Source: Comamonas sp. BIGb0152 (GTDB taxonomy: Bacteria > Pseudomonadota > Gammaproteobacteria > Burkholderiales > Burkholderiaceae_C). From it: a DNA stretch of 64,000 nucleotides. The notes under the pieces were generated by a model that saw only the letters and a list, made by a program, of their open reading frames with translations, searched no databases and had not been told where the DNA came from. This document shows, in pieces, positions 37,184 through 46,401 of this stretch. Position numbers and translations under genes: made by a program. The stretch's first letter is position 1; each line of letters opens with the position of its first letter. The stretch covers positions 1 to 64,000 of the forward strand of contig NZ_JANUDY010000010.1 of assembly GCF_024809975.1 (NCBI RefSeq). The letters are read 5' to 3'.

Positions 37184-39009
37184 GCAAACAAATCCGCAAT
37201 ATTGCGATCATCGCCCACGTTGACCATGGCAAGACCACCATGGTGGACCAGCTGCTGCGCCAGTCTGGAACCTTCGCTGAACACGAAAAAGTCGTGGACA
37301 CCGTGATGGACAACAATGCCATCGAACGTGAGCGCGGCATCACGATTTTGGCCAAGAACTGCGCCGTGTCCTGGAACGGCACCCACATCAACATTCTTGA
37401 CACCCCCGGTCACGCGGACTTCGGCGGTGAAGTGGAGCGCGCGCTGTCCATGGTGGACGGTGTGGTGCTGCTGATCGATGCGCAAGAAGGCCCCATGCCC
37501 CAAACGCGTTTCGTGACCAAGAAGGCCCTGGCCCTGGGTCTCAAGCCCATCGTCGTGGTCAACAAGGTGGACAAGCCCGGTGCCAACCCCGACAAGGTCG
37601 TGAACGCTGCGTTCGACCTGTTCGACAAGCTGGGCGCTACCGATGAACAGCTGGACTTCCCCGTGGTGTATGCCTCGGGCATCAACGGCTGGTCTTCCAA
37701 GGTCGAAGGTGAGCCAGGCGCGCAATGGGGCCCCGACATGTCGGCCCTGTTCGAAACCGTGCTGGAACACGTGCCCGCCGTGCAAGGCGATGCCTCGGCA
37801 CCGCTGCAAATGCAAGTCTCGGCACTGGACTATTCCACCTTCGTGGGCCGTATCGGCGTGGGCCGTATCACCCAAGGCACGCTCAAGCCCGGTCAGCAAG
37901 TGGCTGTCATGGCTGGCCCGGACGGCAAGAGCTACAACGGCAAGATCAACCAGGTCCACACCTTCCAAGGTATTGACCGCGTGCAGGCCACCGAAGCCGG
38001 CCCGTCCGAGATCGTGCTGATCAGCGGTATCGAAAACATCGGTATCGGTGAGACCGTGACCGATCCGACCAATCCACAGCCTCTGCCGATGCTCAAGATT
38101 GACGAGCCTACGCTGACCATGAACTTCTGCGTGAACACCTCGCCGCTGGCAGGTCGTGAAGGCAAGTACGTGACCAGCCGCCAGATCTGGGACCGTCTGC
38201 AAAAGGAGCTGCGCTCCAACGTGGCCCTGCGCGTCAAGGAAACCGACGAAGACGGTATCTTTGAAGTGGCTGGCCGTGGTGAACTGCACCTGACCATTCT
38301 GCTGGAAGAAATGCGCCGCGAAGGTTACGAGCTGGCCGTGTCCAAGCCACGCGTTGTGATGCAAATGATCGACGGCGTGCGCAACGAGCCTATCGAGCTG
38401 GTGACGGCCGACATCGAAGAAGGCCACCAAGGCGGCGTGATGCAAGCCCTGGGCGAGCGCAAGGGCGAGCTGGTGAACATGGAACCCGATGGCCGCGGTC
38501 GCGTCCGTCTGGAATACCGTATTCCTGCCCGTGGTCTGATCGGTTTCACCAACGAGTTCCTGAACTTGACCCGTGGTTCCGGCCTGATCGCCAACATCTT
38601 CGACAGCTACGAGCCGCACAAGGGCGAAATCGGTGGCCGCAAGAACGGCGTGCTGATCTCCATGGACGACGGTGAAATCTTCACCTACGCCCTGGGCAAG
38701 CTGGACGACCGTGGCCGCATGTTTGTGAAGCCTAACGATCCTGTGTATGAAGGCATGATTGTTGGTATCCACAGCCGTGACAACGACCTGGTCGTGAACG
38801 CCACCCGTACCAAGCAGCTGACCAACTTCCGCGTGAGCGGCAAGGAAGACGCGATCAAGATCACGCCTCCTATCGAGCTGTCGCTGGAATACGGCGTTGA
38901 GTTCATCGAAGAAGACGAACTGCTGGAAATCACCCCCACCAGCCTGCGCGTGCGCAAGCGCCACCTGAAGGAACACGACCGCAAGCGCGCAACGCGCGAA
39001 AACGCATAA
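37180..39009 (+). CDS. typA: Translational GTPase TypA/BipA
   Basis: A 609-residue ribosome-associated GTPase involved in 50S assembly at low temperature and stress adaptation. G1 is [20 protein letters not shown], with RGITILAKN (G2), [18 protein letters not shown] (G3), NKVDKPGA (G4) and an EF-G-like C-terminal part ending in the basic [17 protein letters not shown] 37180 overlaps the truB stop. A terminator lies 30 bp past the stop. Confidence 0.96.
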   Translation: MSKQIRNIAIIAHVDHGKTTMVDQLLRQSGTFAEHEKVVDTVMDNNAIERERGITILAKNCAVSWNGTHINILDTPGHADFGGEVERALSMVDGVVLLIDAQEGPMPQTRFVTKKALALGLKPIVVVNKVDKPGANPDKVVNAAFDLFDKLGATDEQLDFPVVYASGINGWSSKVEGEPGAQWGPDMSALFETVLEHVPAVQGDASAPLQMQVSALDYSTFVGRIGVGRITQGTLKPGQQVAVMAGPDGKSYNGKINQVHTFQGIDRVQATEAGPSEIVLISGIENIGIGETVTDPTNPQPLPMLKIDEPTLTMNFCVNTSPLAGREGKYVTSRQIWDRLQKELRSNVALRVKETDEDGIFEVAGRGELHLTILLEEMRREGYELAVSKPRVVMQMIDGVRNEPIELVTADIEEGHQGGVMQALGERKGELVNMEPDGRGRVRLEYRIPARGLIGFTNEFLNLTRGSGLIANIFDSYEPHKGEIGGRKNGVLISMDDGEIFTYALGKLDDRGRMFVKPNDPVYEGMIVGIHSRDNDLVVNATRTKQLTNFRVSGKEDAIKITPPIELSLEYGVEFIEEDELLEITPTSLRVRKRHLKEHDRKRATRENA

Positions 39010-39038
39010 TCTGCGCTGCGTCGTTTTCCAAAACCAGC

Positions 39039-39063
39039 AAAGGCCGCATCTGCGGCCTTTTTT
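39039..39063 (+). terminator. Terminator of the rimP-typA series
   Basis: AAAGGCCGCA-TC-TGCGGCCTTT with a T6 tail is a perfect 10-bp stem. It lies between convergent typA and the LysR gene. Confidence 0.9.
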
Positions 39064-39129
39064 GCGTCCCTGGCTAAGCGCAGGGACCACTGATGGCCGG
39101 CAGCAACCTGATGAGCGCCACCGCCAGAA

Positions 39130-40020
39130 TCAGGGTTTGAGTTGGAGCAGCAGCTCCTTTAAGCGCTGGGCCGTGGCTACGGGTTGGCGTTGGTTCAAGG
39201 CCAGCGCAATGCCGATCTGGGGCAGGTGCTGGGTGTCGGCCAACTCTCGGAACACGACCCCCGGCGTGGAAGCCTTGGCCACCACGGCGGGCACCAGGGC
39301 CACGCCCAGGCCAGCGCCTACCAGGCTGACCAGGGTCTGGGCCTGCACCGCATGCTGCTTGATTTGCGGCATAAAGCCGGCGTTTTGGCAGGCCAGTACC
39401 ACCAGCGCATGCAGGCCCGGCACCTCGCTGGGGCGGTAGTTCACAAAAGGCTGGTCGGCCAGGTCGATCAGCTGCAGCACCTCCTTGATCTGCAGCGGGT
39501 TGCCTGCGGGCAGGGCGGCAATCAGGCGATCGGGCTCGACGGGGGTGATGGACAGGTCGGTGGCTTGCGTGACCGGGTAGCGCAGCAGGCCGGCGTCAAA
39601 ATCACCGCTGGCCACCTGGGCACAAATCTCGCGCGTGGTGGACTCTGTCAGCACCAGGTCAATGGCGGGGTAGGCAGCCCGAAAGGTCTGCACCAGCTGC
39701 GGAATCAGCGAGAAGGTGGCCGAGCCGATAAAGCCGATGTGCAGGCGCCCCAGCTCTCCGCTGGCGGTGGCTTGCGACACGGCTTGCACCTGGCGCGCGT
39801 GGTAGAGCGCGAGTTTGGCGCTTTCCAAGGCGGCCCGGCCTGCCCCGGAGAGCACGGTGCCGCGCCGGTCCCGCTCAAACAGTTGCACACCCAGGTCTTC
39901 TTCCAGTTTGCGGATGGACTGCGACAGCGGCGGCTGCGACATATGCAGCTGCTCGGCCGCCTGGCGGTAGTTCAGGGTTTGCGCCAGGGTGACGAAGTGG
40001 CGCAGCTGGCGTAAGTCCAT
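39130..40020 (-). CDS. LysR family transcriptional regulator
   Basis: A 296-residue LTTR. The winged helix-turn-helix is at residues 1-60 (MDLRQLRHFVTLAQTLNYRQ, then MSQPPLSQSIRKLEEDLGVQ). The effector domain begins with LGRLHIGFIGSATFSLIPQL, the BenM/CatM-like form that binds aromatic or organic acids. ATG 40020 follows AGGAGA with 5-nt spacing. It is divergent from the CoA-transferase gene and is its probable regulator. Confidence 0.92.
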   Translation of the reverse strand: MDLRQLRHFVTLAQTLNYRQAAEQLHMSQPPLSQSIRKLEEDLGVQLFERDRRGTVLSGAGRAALESAKLALYHARQVQAVSQATASGELGRLHIGFIGSATFSLIPQLVQTFRAAYPAIDLVLTESTTREICAQVASGDFDAGLLRYPVTQATDLSITPVEPDRLIAALPAGNPLQIKEVLQLIDLADQPFVNYRPSEVPGLHALVVLACQNAGFMPQIKQHAVQAQTLVSLVGAGLGVALVPAVVAKASTPGVVFRELADTQHLPQIGIALALNQRQPVATAQRLKELLLQLKP

Positions 40021-40126
40021 TGATATCTCCTGTGTATCAGTACCTGTCAATTGCGACATAGACACAGTTGTGAAACATATCAAATAATGCCATTCATCGC
40101 TATCACCACAACGACGGAGACAAGCC

Positions 40127-41305
40127 TTGAGTGCATTGACAGGCCTGCGGGTGCTGGACTTATCCAGCGTAATTTTTGGGCCGCTGGCCAGCCAGGTGCT
40201 GGCCGATTACGGGGCCGAGGTGATCAAGATCGAGCCTCCGGCGGGGGATTCGACGCGCTATACCGGTCCGGCGGTGGAGGCCGGCATGTCGGCGCTGTTC
40301 ATGGGCTCCAACCGCAGCAAGAAAAGCGTGGTGCTGGACTTAAAAGCGCCCGAGGCCCAGGCGGCACTGCATGCGCTGTTGCAGACCACGGACGTGTTCA
40401 TGCACAGCATGCGCCCGCAAAAACTCGCCAAGCTGGGCCTGGATCCGGTGCGCCTGCGCGCCCTGTACCCACGCCTCATCTACGTGGGCCTGCATGGTTT
40501 TGGTGAGGACGGCCCCTATGCCGGCCTGCCCGCGTATGACGATGTGATCCAGGGCATGAGCGGCCTGGCCGACCTGATGGAGCGCCAGACCGGCGAAGCC
40601 CGCTACCTGCCCACGATTGCCGCCGACAAGACCTGTGGCTTGGTGGCAGCGCATGCGGTGATGGCAGCGCTGTTCCAGCGCGAGCGCACGGGGGAGGGCA
40701 GTTTTGTCGAGGTGCCGATGTACGAAACCATGGTCGGCTTCAACCTGGTCGAGCATTTCTACGGCATGCATTTTGAGCCCGCGCTCAGCGGTGCAGGCTA
40801 CCCGCGCGTGATGGCGCCCTGGCGCAAGCCCTACAAAACGCTGGACGGCCATGTCTGCATGATGCCCTACACCGATGGGCACTGGCGGCGCTTTTTTGCG
40901 GCGGTGGGCCAGCCGGAGCTGGCGCAGGACGAGCGCTTTGCCACCCAGGCCATGCGCACCCGCAACATTGCGTTGCTGCTAGAGACGATGAGCGGCCATG
41001 TCGCGCAAAAGGACACCGCCTACTGGCTGGCGACCTGCGCGCAGCTGGAGATTCCGGCCGCGCCGGTCGCCCGCATGGACGACCTGCCGCGCGACCCGCA
41101 CCTGCAGGCCACGGGCTTTTTTGTGGAGAAGCAAGACGCTGCCATGGGCACCGTGCGTTTTCCGCGCTCTTCGGTGCGCATTGATGGCGCGCAGGCCCCC
41201 ATTGGCATGCCGCCGCGTTTGGGCGAGCACACCCAGCAGCTGCTGCGCGAGGCCGGTTGGGACGATGCCCGCATTGCCGCCTTGCAGTCCTCCATCGCTG
41301 AATGA
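40127..41305 (+). CDS. CaiB/BaiF family CoA-transferase
   Basis: A 392-residue class III CoA-transferase. LTGLRVLDLSSVIFGPLASQ, ADYGAEVIKIEPPAGDSTR and NRSKKSVVLDLKAPEAQ are family motifs; the catalytic Asp is in LPTIAADKTCGL. These enzymes move CoA between acyl-CoA and a free carboxylic acid. The start is TTG 40127, with GGAGA 6 nt upstream and no nearby in-frame ATG. It heads a cluster of a MaoC-like hydratase, Bug receptor and acyl-CoA dehydrogenases. Confidence 0.92.
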   Translation: MSALTGLRVLDLSSVIFGPLASQVLADYGAEVIKIEPPAGDSTRYTGPAVEAGMSALFMGSNRSKKSVVLDLKAPEAQAALHALLQTTDVFMHSMRPQKLAKLGLDPVRLRALYPRLIYVGLHGFGEDGPYAGLPAYDDVIQGMSGLADLMERQTGEARYLPTIAADKTCGLVAAHAVMAALFQRERTGEGSFVEVPMYETMVGFNLVEHFYGMHFEPALSGAGYPRVMAPWRKPYKTLDGHVCMMPYTDGHWRRFFAAVGQPELAQDERFATQAMRTRNIALLLETMSGHVAQKDTAYWLATCAQLEIPAAPVARMDDLPRDPHLQATGFFVEKQDAAMGTVRFPRSSVRIDGAQAPIGMPPRLGEHTQQLLREAGWDDARIAALQSSIAE

Positions 41306-41324
41306 ACCGCTGAAAGTAAACACC

Positions 41325-41834
41325 ATGACCGCCAATAACTGGATTTCCTCCACCGACAACCGGGCCGCTGCGCTGGCAGGCACACCCCGCATGGGCCAGG
41401 GCTTTGTCTGGCAGGACCTGCAGGTCGGCCAGCAGCTGCGCACCTTTCGCCGCACGGTGACGGAGACCGACCTGGTCAACTTCATCAACACCACCGGCAT
41501 GCTTGAAGCCATCTTTATCGAAGACGGCTACGACGGCGGTGCCATCCGGGGCCGGCCGGTGCCCGGTGCACTCACCTATACCTTGATCGAAGGTTTCATC
41601 CTGCAAAGCATGATCCAGGGCACGGGCCTGGCGATGCTGGAGCTGCACCAGAAGATTTTGGCCCCGGTGGTAGTGGGCGACACGATTGAAGCCTTGGTGG
41701 AAGTGACCGATATCAAGCCGACCAGCAAGGGCGGGCGCGCGGTGGTCACCTCGCGCATCGAGGTCTACAACCAGCGCCAGGAACAGGTGATGGTTTACAC
41801 CGCAGTGCGCTTGCTGGCAGGGCGCGAAGCCTAG
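41325..41834 (+). CDS. MaoC family dehydratase
   Basis: A 169-residue hotdog-fold protein of the MaoC/acyl dehydratase group. GFVWQDLQVGQQLRTFRRTV, TETDLVNFINTTGM and PVVVGDTIEALVEVTDIKPT follow the family pattern. The conserved Asp of (R)-hydratases is kept in ETDLVNF; the usual His is replaced by Asn in DLVNFINTTG. It starts 19 bp after the CoA-transferase. It would hydrate an enoyl-CoA or act on a dicarboxylic CoA ester; which is not known. Confidence 0.85.
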   Translation: MTANNWISSTDNRAAALAGTPRMGQGFVWQDLQVGQQLRTFRRTVTETDLVNFINTTGMLEAIFIEDGYDGGAIRGRPVPGALTYTLIEGFILQSMIQGTGLAMLELHQKILAPVVVGDTIEALVEVTDIKPTSKGGRAVVTSRIEVYNQRQEQVMVYTAVRLLAGREA

Positions 41835-41904
41835 CCATTAAGCCGCTGCAAAGTGCCGCCCCCATGGGCTGCGCCGGATGAGAGAAAAAATACAGGAGAC
41901 AACG

Positions 41905-42882
41905 ATGACATATGTTTTTTTACGCCGTTCGGCGCTGCTGGCAGTAGCAGCGGCAGCTGTTTGTGGCATTGTGCAGGCGCAAGACGCCTGGCCCAGCAGG
42001 CCCATCACCTTGGTCGTGCCATTCCCGCCCGGCGGGCCGACGGACATGGTGGCGCGGGTGCTGGCCCAGCAGGTCGGCCAGCAGCTGGGGCAGACCATCA
42101 TTGTCGACAACCGGCCGGGTGCCAACGGCAATATCGGCAATGCGCTGGTGGCCAAGGCGGCGGCCGATGGCTATACGGTGCTCTACAACACCTCGTCGAT
42201 TGCGCTCAGCCCTTCGCTGTACAAAAAGCTCAGCTATGACGTGGCCAAGGACCTGCGCCCGGTAGCGCTGACCGCCGTGGTGCCGCTGGGCTTGGTGGTC
42301 AACCCCAAGGTGCCCGTCAACACCGTGCAAGAGTTTGTGCAATACGCGCAGGACCACAAAGGCAAGCTCTCCTACGGCTCGGCTGGCAATGGCAATGTGA
42401 CCCACCTGGCTGCTTTCCAAGTGGTGCAGCACTACCGCATCGACGCCGCCCATGTGCCCTACAAAGGCAGCGCCCCGGCCGATGTGGACCTGGTAGCGGG
42501 CCAGATCGAGTTCATGACCGACACCATCAACTCGGTGGCGCCCTTTATCAAAGACGGCAAGCTCAAGCTCCTGGCCGTCAGCACCGCCAAGCGCATCGAG
42601 AATTTTCCGAACGCGCCTACCTTGGCAGAAAGCGGCATGACCGGCTTTGAGGCCGGTGCCTGGCAGGGCGTGATGGTGCCCGCCAAAACGCCCGATGCGG
42701 TGGTGGCGCGCCTGAACGCCGAGATACTGAAGGCGCTCAAAGACCCGGGCGTGCTGGAAAAACTGCGTGTGCAGGGCACCGAGCCCTTGGGATCCACCCC
42801 GCAGGCCTATGGCGACTATATCCAGAGCGAAATCAAGCGCTGGGCCGGCGTGGTCAAGAGCACGGGCGTGTCCCTGGATTGA
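41905..42882 (+). CDS. Bug family solute-binding protein (tripartite tricarboxylate transporter receptor)
   Basis: A 325-residue periplasmic receptor. The signal peptide (to about residue 25, VQA/QDAWPSRP) is followed by ITLVVPFPPGGPTDMVARVL and the anionic-ligand loops SAGNGNVTHLA and PYKGSAPADVDLVAGQIEFM, all classical in Bug proteins. Bug receptors bind carboxylates and related anions. The small and large TctBA membrane subunits are not adjacent. ATG 41905 follows AGGAGA. Position within a CoA-transferase cluster suggests it imports the acid that is then activated. Confidence 0.92.
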   Translation: MTYVFLRRSALLAVAAAAVCGIVQAQDAWPSRPITLVVPFPPGGPTDMVARVLAQQVGQQLGQTIIVDNRPGANGNIGNALVAKAAADGYTVLYNTSSIALSPSLYKKLSYDVAKDLRPVALTAVVPLGLVVNPKVPVNTVQEFVQYAQDHKGKLSYGSAGNGNVTHLAAFQVVQHYRIDAAHVPYKGSAPADVDLVAGQIEFMTDTINSVAPFIKDGKLKLLAVSTAKRIENFPNAPTLAESGMTGFEAGAWQGVMVPAKTPDAVVARLNAEILKALKDPGVLEKLRVQGTEPLGSTPQAYGDYIQSEIKRWAGVVKSTGVSLD

Positions 42883-42897
42883 ACGAAAGCGAAGACC

Positions 42898-44067
42898 ATG
42901 ACGATTCTCAATGGACTGGCGCTGACGCGCATCCCGCCCGAAGGCGAGGCCTTGCGCGCCGAGGTGCGCGCCTTTTTGCAAGAGGCGGTCAAGGACATAC
43001 CCGCCCATATCCGCGCCAAATCCTGGAGTGGTTATGACCCCGCCTTCAGCCGCAAGCTGGGCGAGCGAGGCTGGCTGGGCATGACCTTCCCCAAGGCCTA
43101 CGGCGGCCATGAACAAGGCGCTTTTGCGCGCTATGTGGTGGTCGAGGAGCTGCTGAATTTTGGCGCCCCGGTCGGGTCGCACTGGATTGCCGAGCGCCAG
43201 AGCGCGCCCTTGATTTTGAAATACGGCACCGAGGCGCAAAAACAGCGCTATGTGCCGCCGGTGGCGCGGGGCGAGCGTTTTTTTTGCATCGGCATGAGCG
43301 AGCCCAATGCTGGCTCCGACCTGGCCAGCGTGCGCACCCGCGCCGTGCCCAACGATGCCGGCTGGCTGCTGAACGGCCAGAAGATCTGGACCACCAACGC
43401 CCAGCACTGCCAGTACATGATTGCGCTGGTGCGCACCTCGGGCGAGCCGGCGGATCGCCAGAAAGGGCTGTCGCAGCTGATTGTGGACCTGAGCCTGCCG
43501 GGCGTGACGGTGAGGCCTATCGAAGACATGTCGGGCGACCGCCATTTTTGCGAGGTGTTTTTTGACAATGTGCAGCTGGCCCCCGATGCGCTGGTGGGTG
43601 CCGAAGGCCAGGGCTGGGAGCAGGTGACGGCCGAGCTGGCCTATGAGCGCAGCGGGCCCGAGCGCCTGTTCTCGTCCGTGGTGCTGCTGGACCAGTGGCT
43701 GGCCTTTTTGCGCAGCGAAGCAGCGCCGCGCACGGAATCCATCAAGCTTGCCGGCCAGATCCTGACCCGCCTGGCGCCACTGCGGGCGCTGTCGGTGGCC
43801 GTGCAAGACAAGCTGGTGCAAGGCCAAAGCCCGATTGTGGAAGCCGCGCTGGTCAAGGACCAGGGGACGGTGCTGGAGCAGTTCATTCCCACCGCGATTG
43901 CCGATGACCTGATGGCGCGCGAAGGCGAGGGCGAGGGCGAGGCAGTGCCGCATGCGCTGCTGCTGACCCTGAACTACCTCACCCTGGTGTCGCCCTGCTA
44001 CACGCTGCGTGGCGGCACCCGCAGCATTCTGCGCGGCATGATTGCCCGTGGCCTGGGCCTGCGTTGA
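42898..44067 (+). CDS. Acyl-CoA dehydrogenase family protein (large subunit-like)
   Basis: A 389-residue acyl-CoA dehydrogenase. FAD-contacting motifs are GMSEPNAGSDLASVRTRA and WLLNGQKIWTTNAQHCQYMI; DNVQLAPDALVGAEGQGWEQ follows. Near the C terminus the family YEGTxxIxR segment is RGGTRSILRGMIARGLGLR, so the canonical catalytic Glu position is Gly, as in FadE types that work as heteromers. It lies 15 bp after the Bug gene and 16 bp before a second dehydrogenase. Confidence 0.92.
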   Translation: MTILNGLALTRIPPEGEALRAEVRAFLQEAVKDIPAHIRAKSWSGYDPAFSRKLGERGWLGMTFPKAYGGHEQGAFARYVVVEELLNFGAPVGSHWIAERQSAPLILKYGTEAQKQRYVPPVARGERFFCIGMSEPNAGSDLASVRTRAVPNDAGWLLNGQKIWTTNAQHCQYMIALVRTSGEPADRQKGLSQLIVDLSLPGVTVRPIEDMSGDRHFCEVFFDNVQLAPDALVGAEGQGWEQVTAELAYERSGPERLFSSVVLLDQWLAFLRSEAAPRTESIKLAGQILTRLAPLRALSVAVQDKLVQGQSPIVEAALVKDQGTVLEQFIPTAIADDLMAREGEGEGEAVPHALLLTLNYLTLVSPCYTLRGGTRSILRGMIARGLGLR

Positions 44068-44083
44068 GCGCTTGGAGAACTTG

Positions 44084-45115
44084 ATGGACCATTTGATTAC
44101 CGAAGCCCTGCACGATGTGCTGACCGGGCAATGCACGCCTGCCGTGGTGCGCGCGATTGAGCATGAAGCGGCAACCGGCCAGAGCCCGGCGCCTGCGGCC
44201 GCTGCGCTGTGGCAGCAGATTGAGGACACCGGCTTTGCCGACCTGCTGCTGAGCGAAGACGCAGGGGGCGCAGGCCTGGCGCTGCGCGATGCCTTTGCCG
44301 TCTGGGATTTGCTGGGCCAGCACGCGATGCCGCTGCCGCTGGCGGAAACCATGCTGGCGCGGGCGTGGTTGTCGGCCGCCGGCGTGGCGCTGCCGCCGGG
44401 TGCCATTGCGTTGGCGCCGCAGCTGGCGGCTGCAGAGGGGGGCGTGCGGGCCACGGGCGTGCGCGGTGCCCGTGTGGCGCAATGGGTGCTGGGCCAGCAG
44501 GGGGCGGATTGGCTGCTGTTGCCGGTGGCCGCTGCGCAGGCCAGTGCCAGTATTTTTGTGCTGGATGCAGATCTGCACTGGCCCGAAGCAGCGTTGGCAT
44601 CGGCCACGCGGGCGCCCGCAGCTGCCTCCTTGCTGGTGGCGCAGGCCGGGTTGGTGTCCGCCTTGCTTGCCGGCAGCCTGCTCACGGTGTTTGAGAGCAC
44701 CTTAAATTTTGCCAACGAACGCCAGCAGTTTGGCCGGCCGATTGGCAAGTTCCAGGCCATCCAGCATGAGCTGGCGGTGATGGCCGAGCATGTGAGTGCG
44801 GCGCGCATGGCAGCCCAGATTGCCTGCGAGGCCGATGGGGCGGCAGCGGATCCGCTCAAGGTGGCGGTGGGCAAGGCGCGCAGCAGCGAGGCGGCTGTGG
44901 AGGTGGCATCGCTGGCGCATTCCATCCACGGCGCGATTGGCTTTACCACCGAGTTTGATTTGCAGCTGCATACCCGCCGCCTGCACCTGTGGCGCCAGAC
45001 AGCGGGCAGCGAGAGCTATTGGCAGCTGCAGGCCGGCCAAGCGCTGCTGGCGGCCAATGGCATGGCCCTGGATGTCATCCGCCAGATAACGGACAGCAGC
45101 GCGGCCGTAGCCTGA
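44084..45115 (+). CDS. Acyl-CoA dehydrogenase family protein (small subunit-like)
   Basis: A 343-residue, divergent acyl-CoA dehydrogenase. The N-terminal half is Ala-rich with weak FAD motifs. The C-terminal helical domain is clear: LNFANERQQFGRPIGKFQAI and SIHGAIGFTTEFDLQLHTRR. Pairing with the adjacent complete-looking enzyme suggests an alpha/beta heteromer as in steroid or aromatic-acid side-chain degradation. ATG 44084 follows TTGGAGAA. Confidence 0.85.
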   Translation: MDHLITEALHDVLTGQCTPAVVRAIEHEAATGQSPAPAAAALWQQIEDTGFADLLLSEDAGGAGLALRDAFAVWDLLGQHAMPLPLAETMLARAWLSAAGVALPPGAIALAPQLAAAEGGVRATGVRGARVAQWVLGQQGADWLLLPVAAAQASASIFVLDADLHWPEAALASATRAPAAASLLVAQAGLVSALLAGSLLTVFESTLNFANERQQFGRPIGKFQAIQHELAVMAEHVSAARMAAQIACEADGAAADPLKVAVGKARSSEAAVEVASLAHSIHGAIGFTTEFDLQLHTRRLHLWRQTAGSESYWQLQAGQALLAANGMALDVIRQITDSSAAVA

Positions 45116-45197
45116 TTTGGCACCTGTTTGACCGCAGCCAGCGCCGTTTTTCGGCTATGGTGGCGGTTGTTTTTTAGAAGAACCAGGAGTCATTCTT

Positions 45198-46292
45198 ATG
45201 TCGGTCTACACCGAAGATGTGCAAAGCGAAGTGCGCGGCCAAGTGGGCTTTATCACGCTCAATCGGCCCAAGGCGCTCAATGCCTTGTCGCTGGCAATGG
45301 TGCGCGAGCTGCGCGATGTGCTGCTGCGCTGGCAAAAGGATGCGCAGGTGCTGGCCGTCGCCATCCGGGGCAGCAACAAAGAGGGTGTGTTTGGCGCCTT
45401 TTGCGCTGGCGGCGACATCCGCTTTTTGCATGCGGCTGGCATGGCTGGCAACCCCGAGCTGGAGGATTTCTTCACCGAGGAATACGCGCTCAACCACCTG
45501 ATCCACCATTTCGGCAAGCCCTATATCGCCTTCATGGACGGCATCGTGATGGGCGGCGGCATGGGCATTAGCCAGGGCGCAAGCCTGCGCATCGTCACCG
45601 AGCGCACCAAGATGGCCATGCCCGAGACCGCCATTGGCCTGTTCCCCGATGTGGGCGGCGGCTACTTTCTCTCGCGCTGCCCCGGCCATGTGGGGGAGTA
45701 CCTCGGCCTCACCGGCCAGATGATTGGCGCAGCCGATGCGCTGGCCTACCAGCTGGCCGATGGCTACTTGGAGAGCGCGCAGCAGCAGGCGCTGTGGGAG
45801 GGGCTGGCCGATGGCAGTTTTGCCAACGGCCAGGCCGTCGAAGCCTTTGTGCGGTCGGGTTTGGCCAGCGCACCAGAGCGCGCAGCCAACCCCGATGCGG
45901 AGATTGCCCAGTACTTTGGCCTGGCCGATGTGCCGGCCATCATCGCCGCGCTGGAGGGTGGCAGCAGCGACTTTGCCCGGGCCACGGCCGAGACCCTGCG
46001 CAAGCGCTCGCCGCTGATGCTGTTTGTCGTGCTAGAGCAAATCCGCCGTGCACGCGGCCAGGGCCTGGCCGACGACCTGCGCATGGAGCGCGACCTGGTA
46101 CGCCACTGCTTTTATCTGCGTCCCGATCGCAAGAGCGAAACGCTGGAAGGCATCCGCGCGCTGGCGGTGGACAAGGACCACCACCCGAAGTGGAGTCCCG
46201 CGCGCATCGAAGACGTGAACCTGCAGGAAGTGGCGCAGATGTTTGCCAGCCCCTGGCCGGTAGAGGCCCATCCGCTGCTGGCGTTGGACTGA
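45198..46292 (+). CDS. Enoyl-CoA hydratase/isomerase family (3-hydroxyisobutyryl-CoA hydrolase-like)
   Basis: A 364-residue crotonase-superfamily member. Its length and the FCAGGDIRFLHAAG, FMDGIVMGGGMGISQGASLR, MAMPETAIGLFPDVGGGYFL and GEYLGLTGQMIGAADALAYQ segments match the ECH_2 group that includes 3-hydroxyisobutyryl-CoA hydrolase of valine breakdown. The oxyanion-hole glycines are kept. AGGAG precedes ATG 45198. It follows the dehydrogenase pair by 82 bp and may belong to the same catabolic unit. Confidence 0.88.
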   Translation: MSVYTEDVQSEVRGQVGFITLNRPKALNALSLAMVRELRDVLLRWQKDAQVLAVAIRGSNKEGVFGAFCAGGDIRFLHAAGMAGNPELEDFFTEEYALNHLIHHFGKPYIAFMDGIVMGGGMGISQGASLRIVTERTKMAMPETAIGLFPDVGGGYFLSRCPGHVGEYLGLTGQMIGAADALAYQLADGYLESAQQQALWEGLADGSFANGQAVEAFVRSGLASAPERAANPDAEIAQYFGLADVPAIIAALEGGSSDFARATAETLRKRSPLMLFVVLEQIRRARGQGLADDLRMERDLVRHCFYLRPDRKSETLEGIRALAVDKDHHPKWSPARIEDVNLQEVAQMFASPWPVEAHPLLALD

Positions 46293-46304
46293 GCCTGCTG
46301 CCAA

Positions 46305-46338
46305 GGCAAGCCGCTACGTGAATGCGTAGGCGCTTGCC
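46305..46338 (+). terminator. Stem-loop after the hydratase-family gene
   Basis: GGCAAGC and GCTTGCC arms with an inner CTACG/CGTAG stem form an interrupted 12-bp hairpin 12 nt past the stop. There is no T tract, so it may be a Rho-assisted or processing stem rather than a clean terminator. Confidence 0.45.
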
Positions 46339-46401
46339 GCCCATCAATAAGGGGGGGGGAGTGGGTGTGCTATACCTGAACGTCTGATCGTCAAGGTATC
46401 C

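Noticed and set aside
40021-40126. LysR binding box between the divergent regulator and CoA-transferase
   Set aside because: CTGTGT/ACACAG arms are present but spaced too far apart for a T-N11-A site; no convincing LTTR box was found.
41920-44949. A 1009-residue minus-strand frame
   Set aside because: It is antisense to the Bug and acyl-CoA dehydrogenase genes, whose proteins match families throughout.
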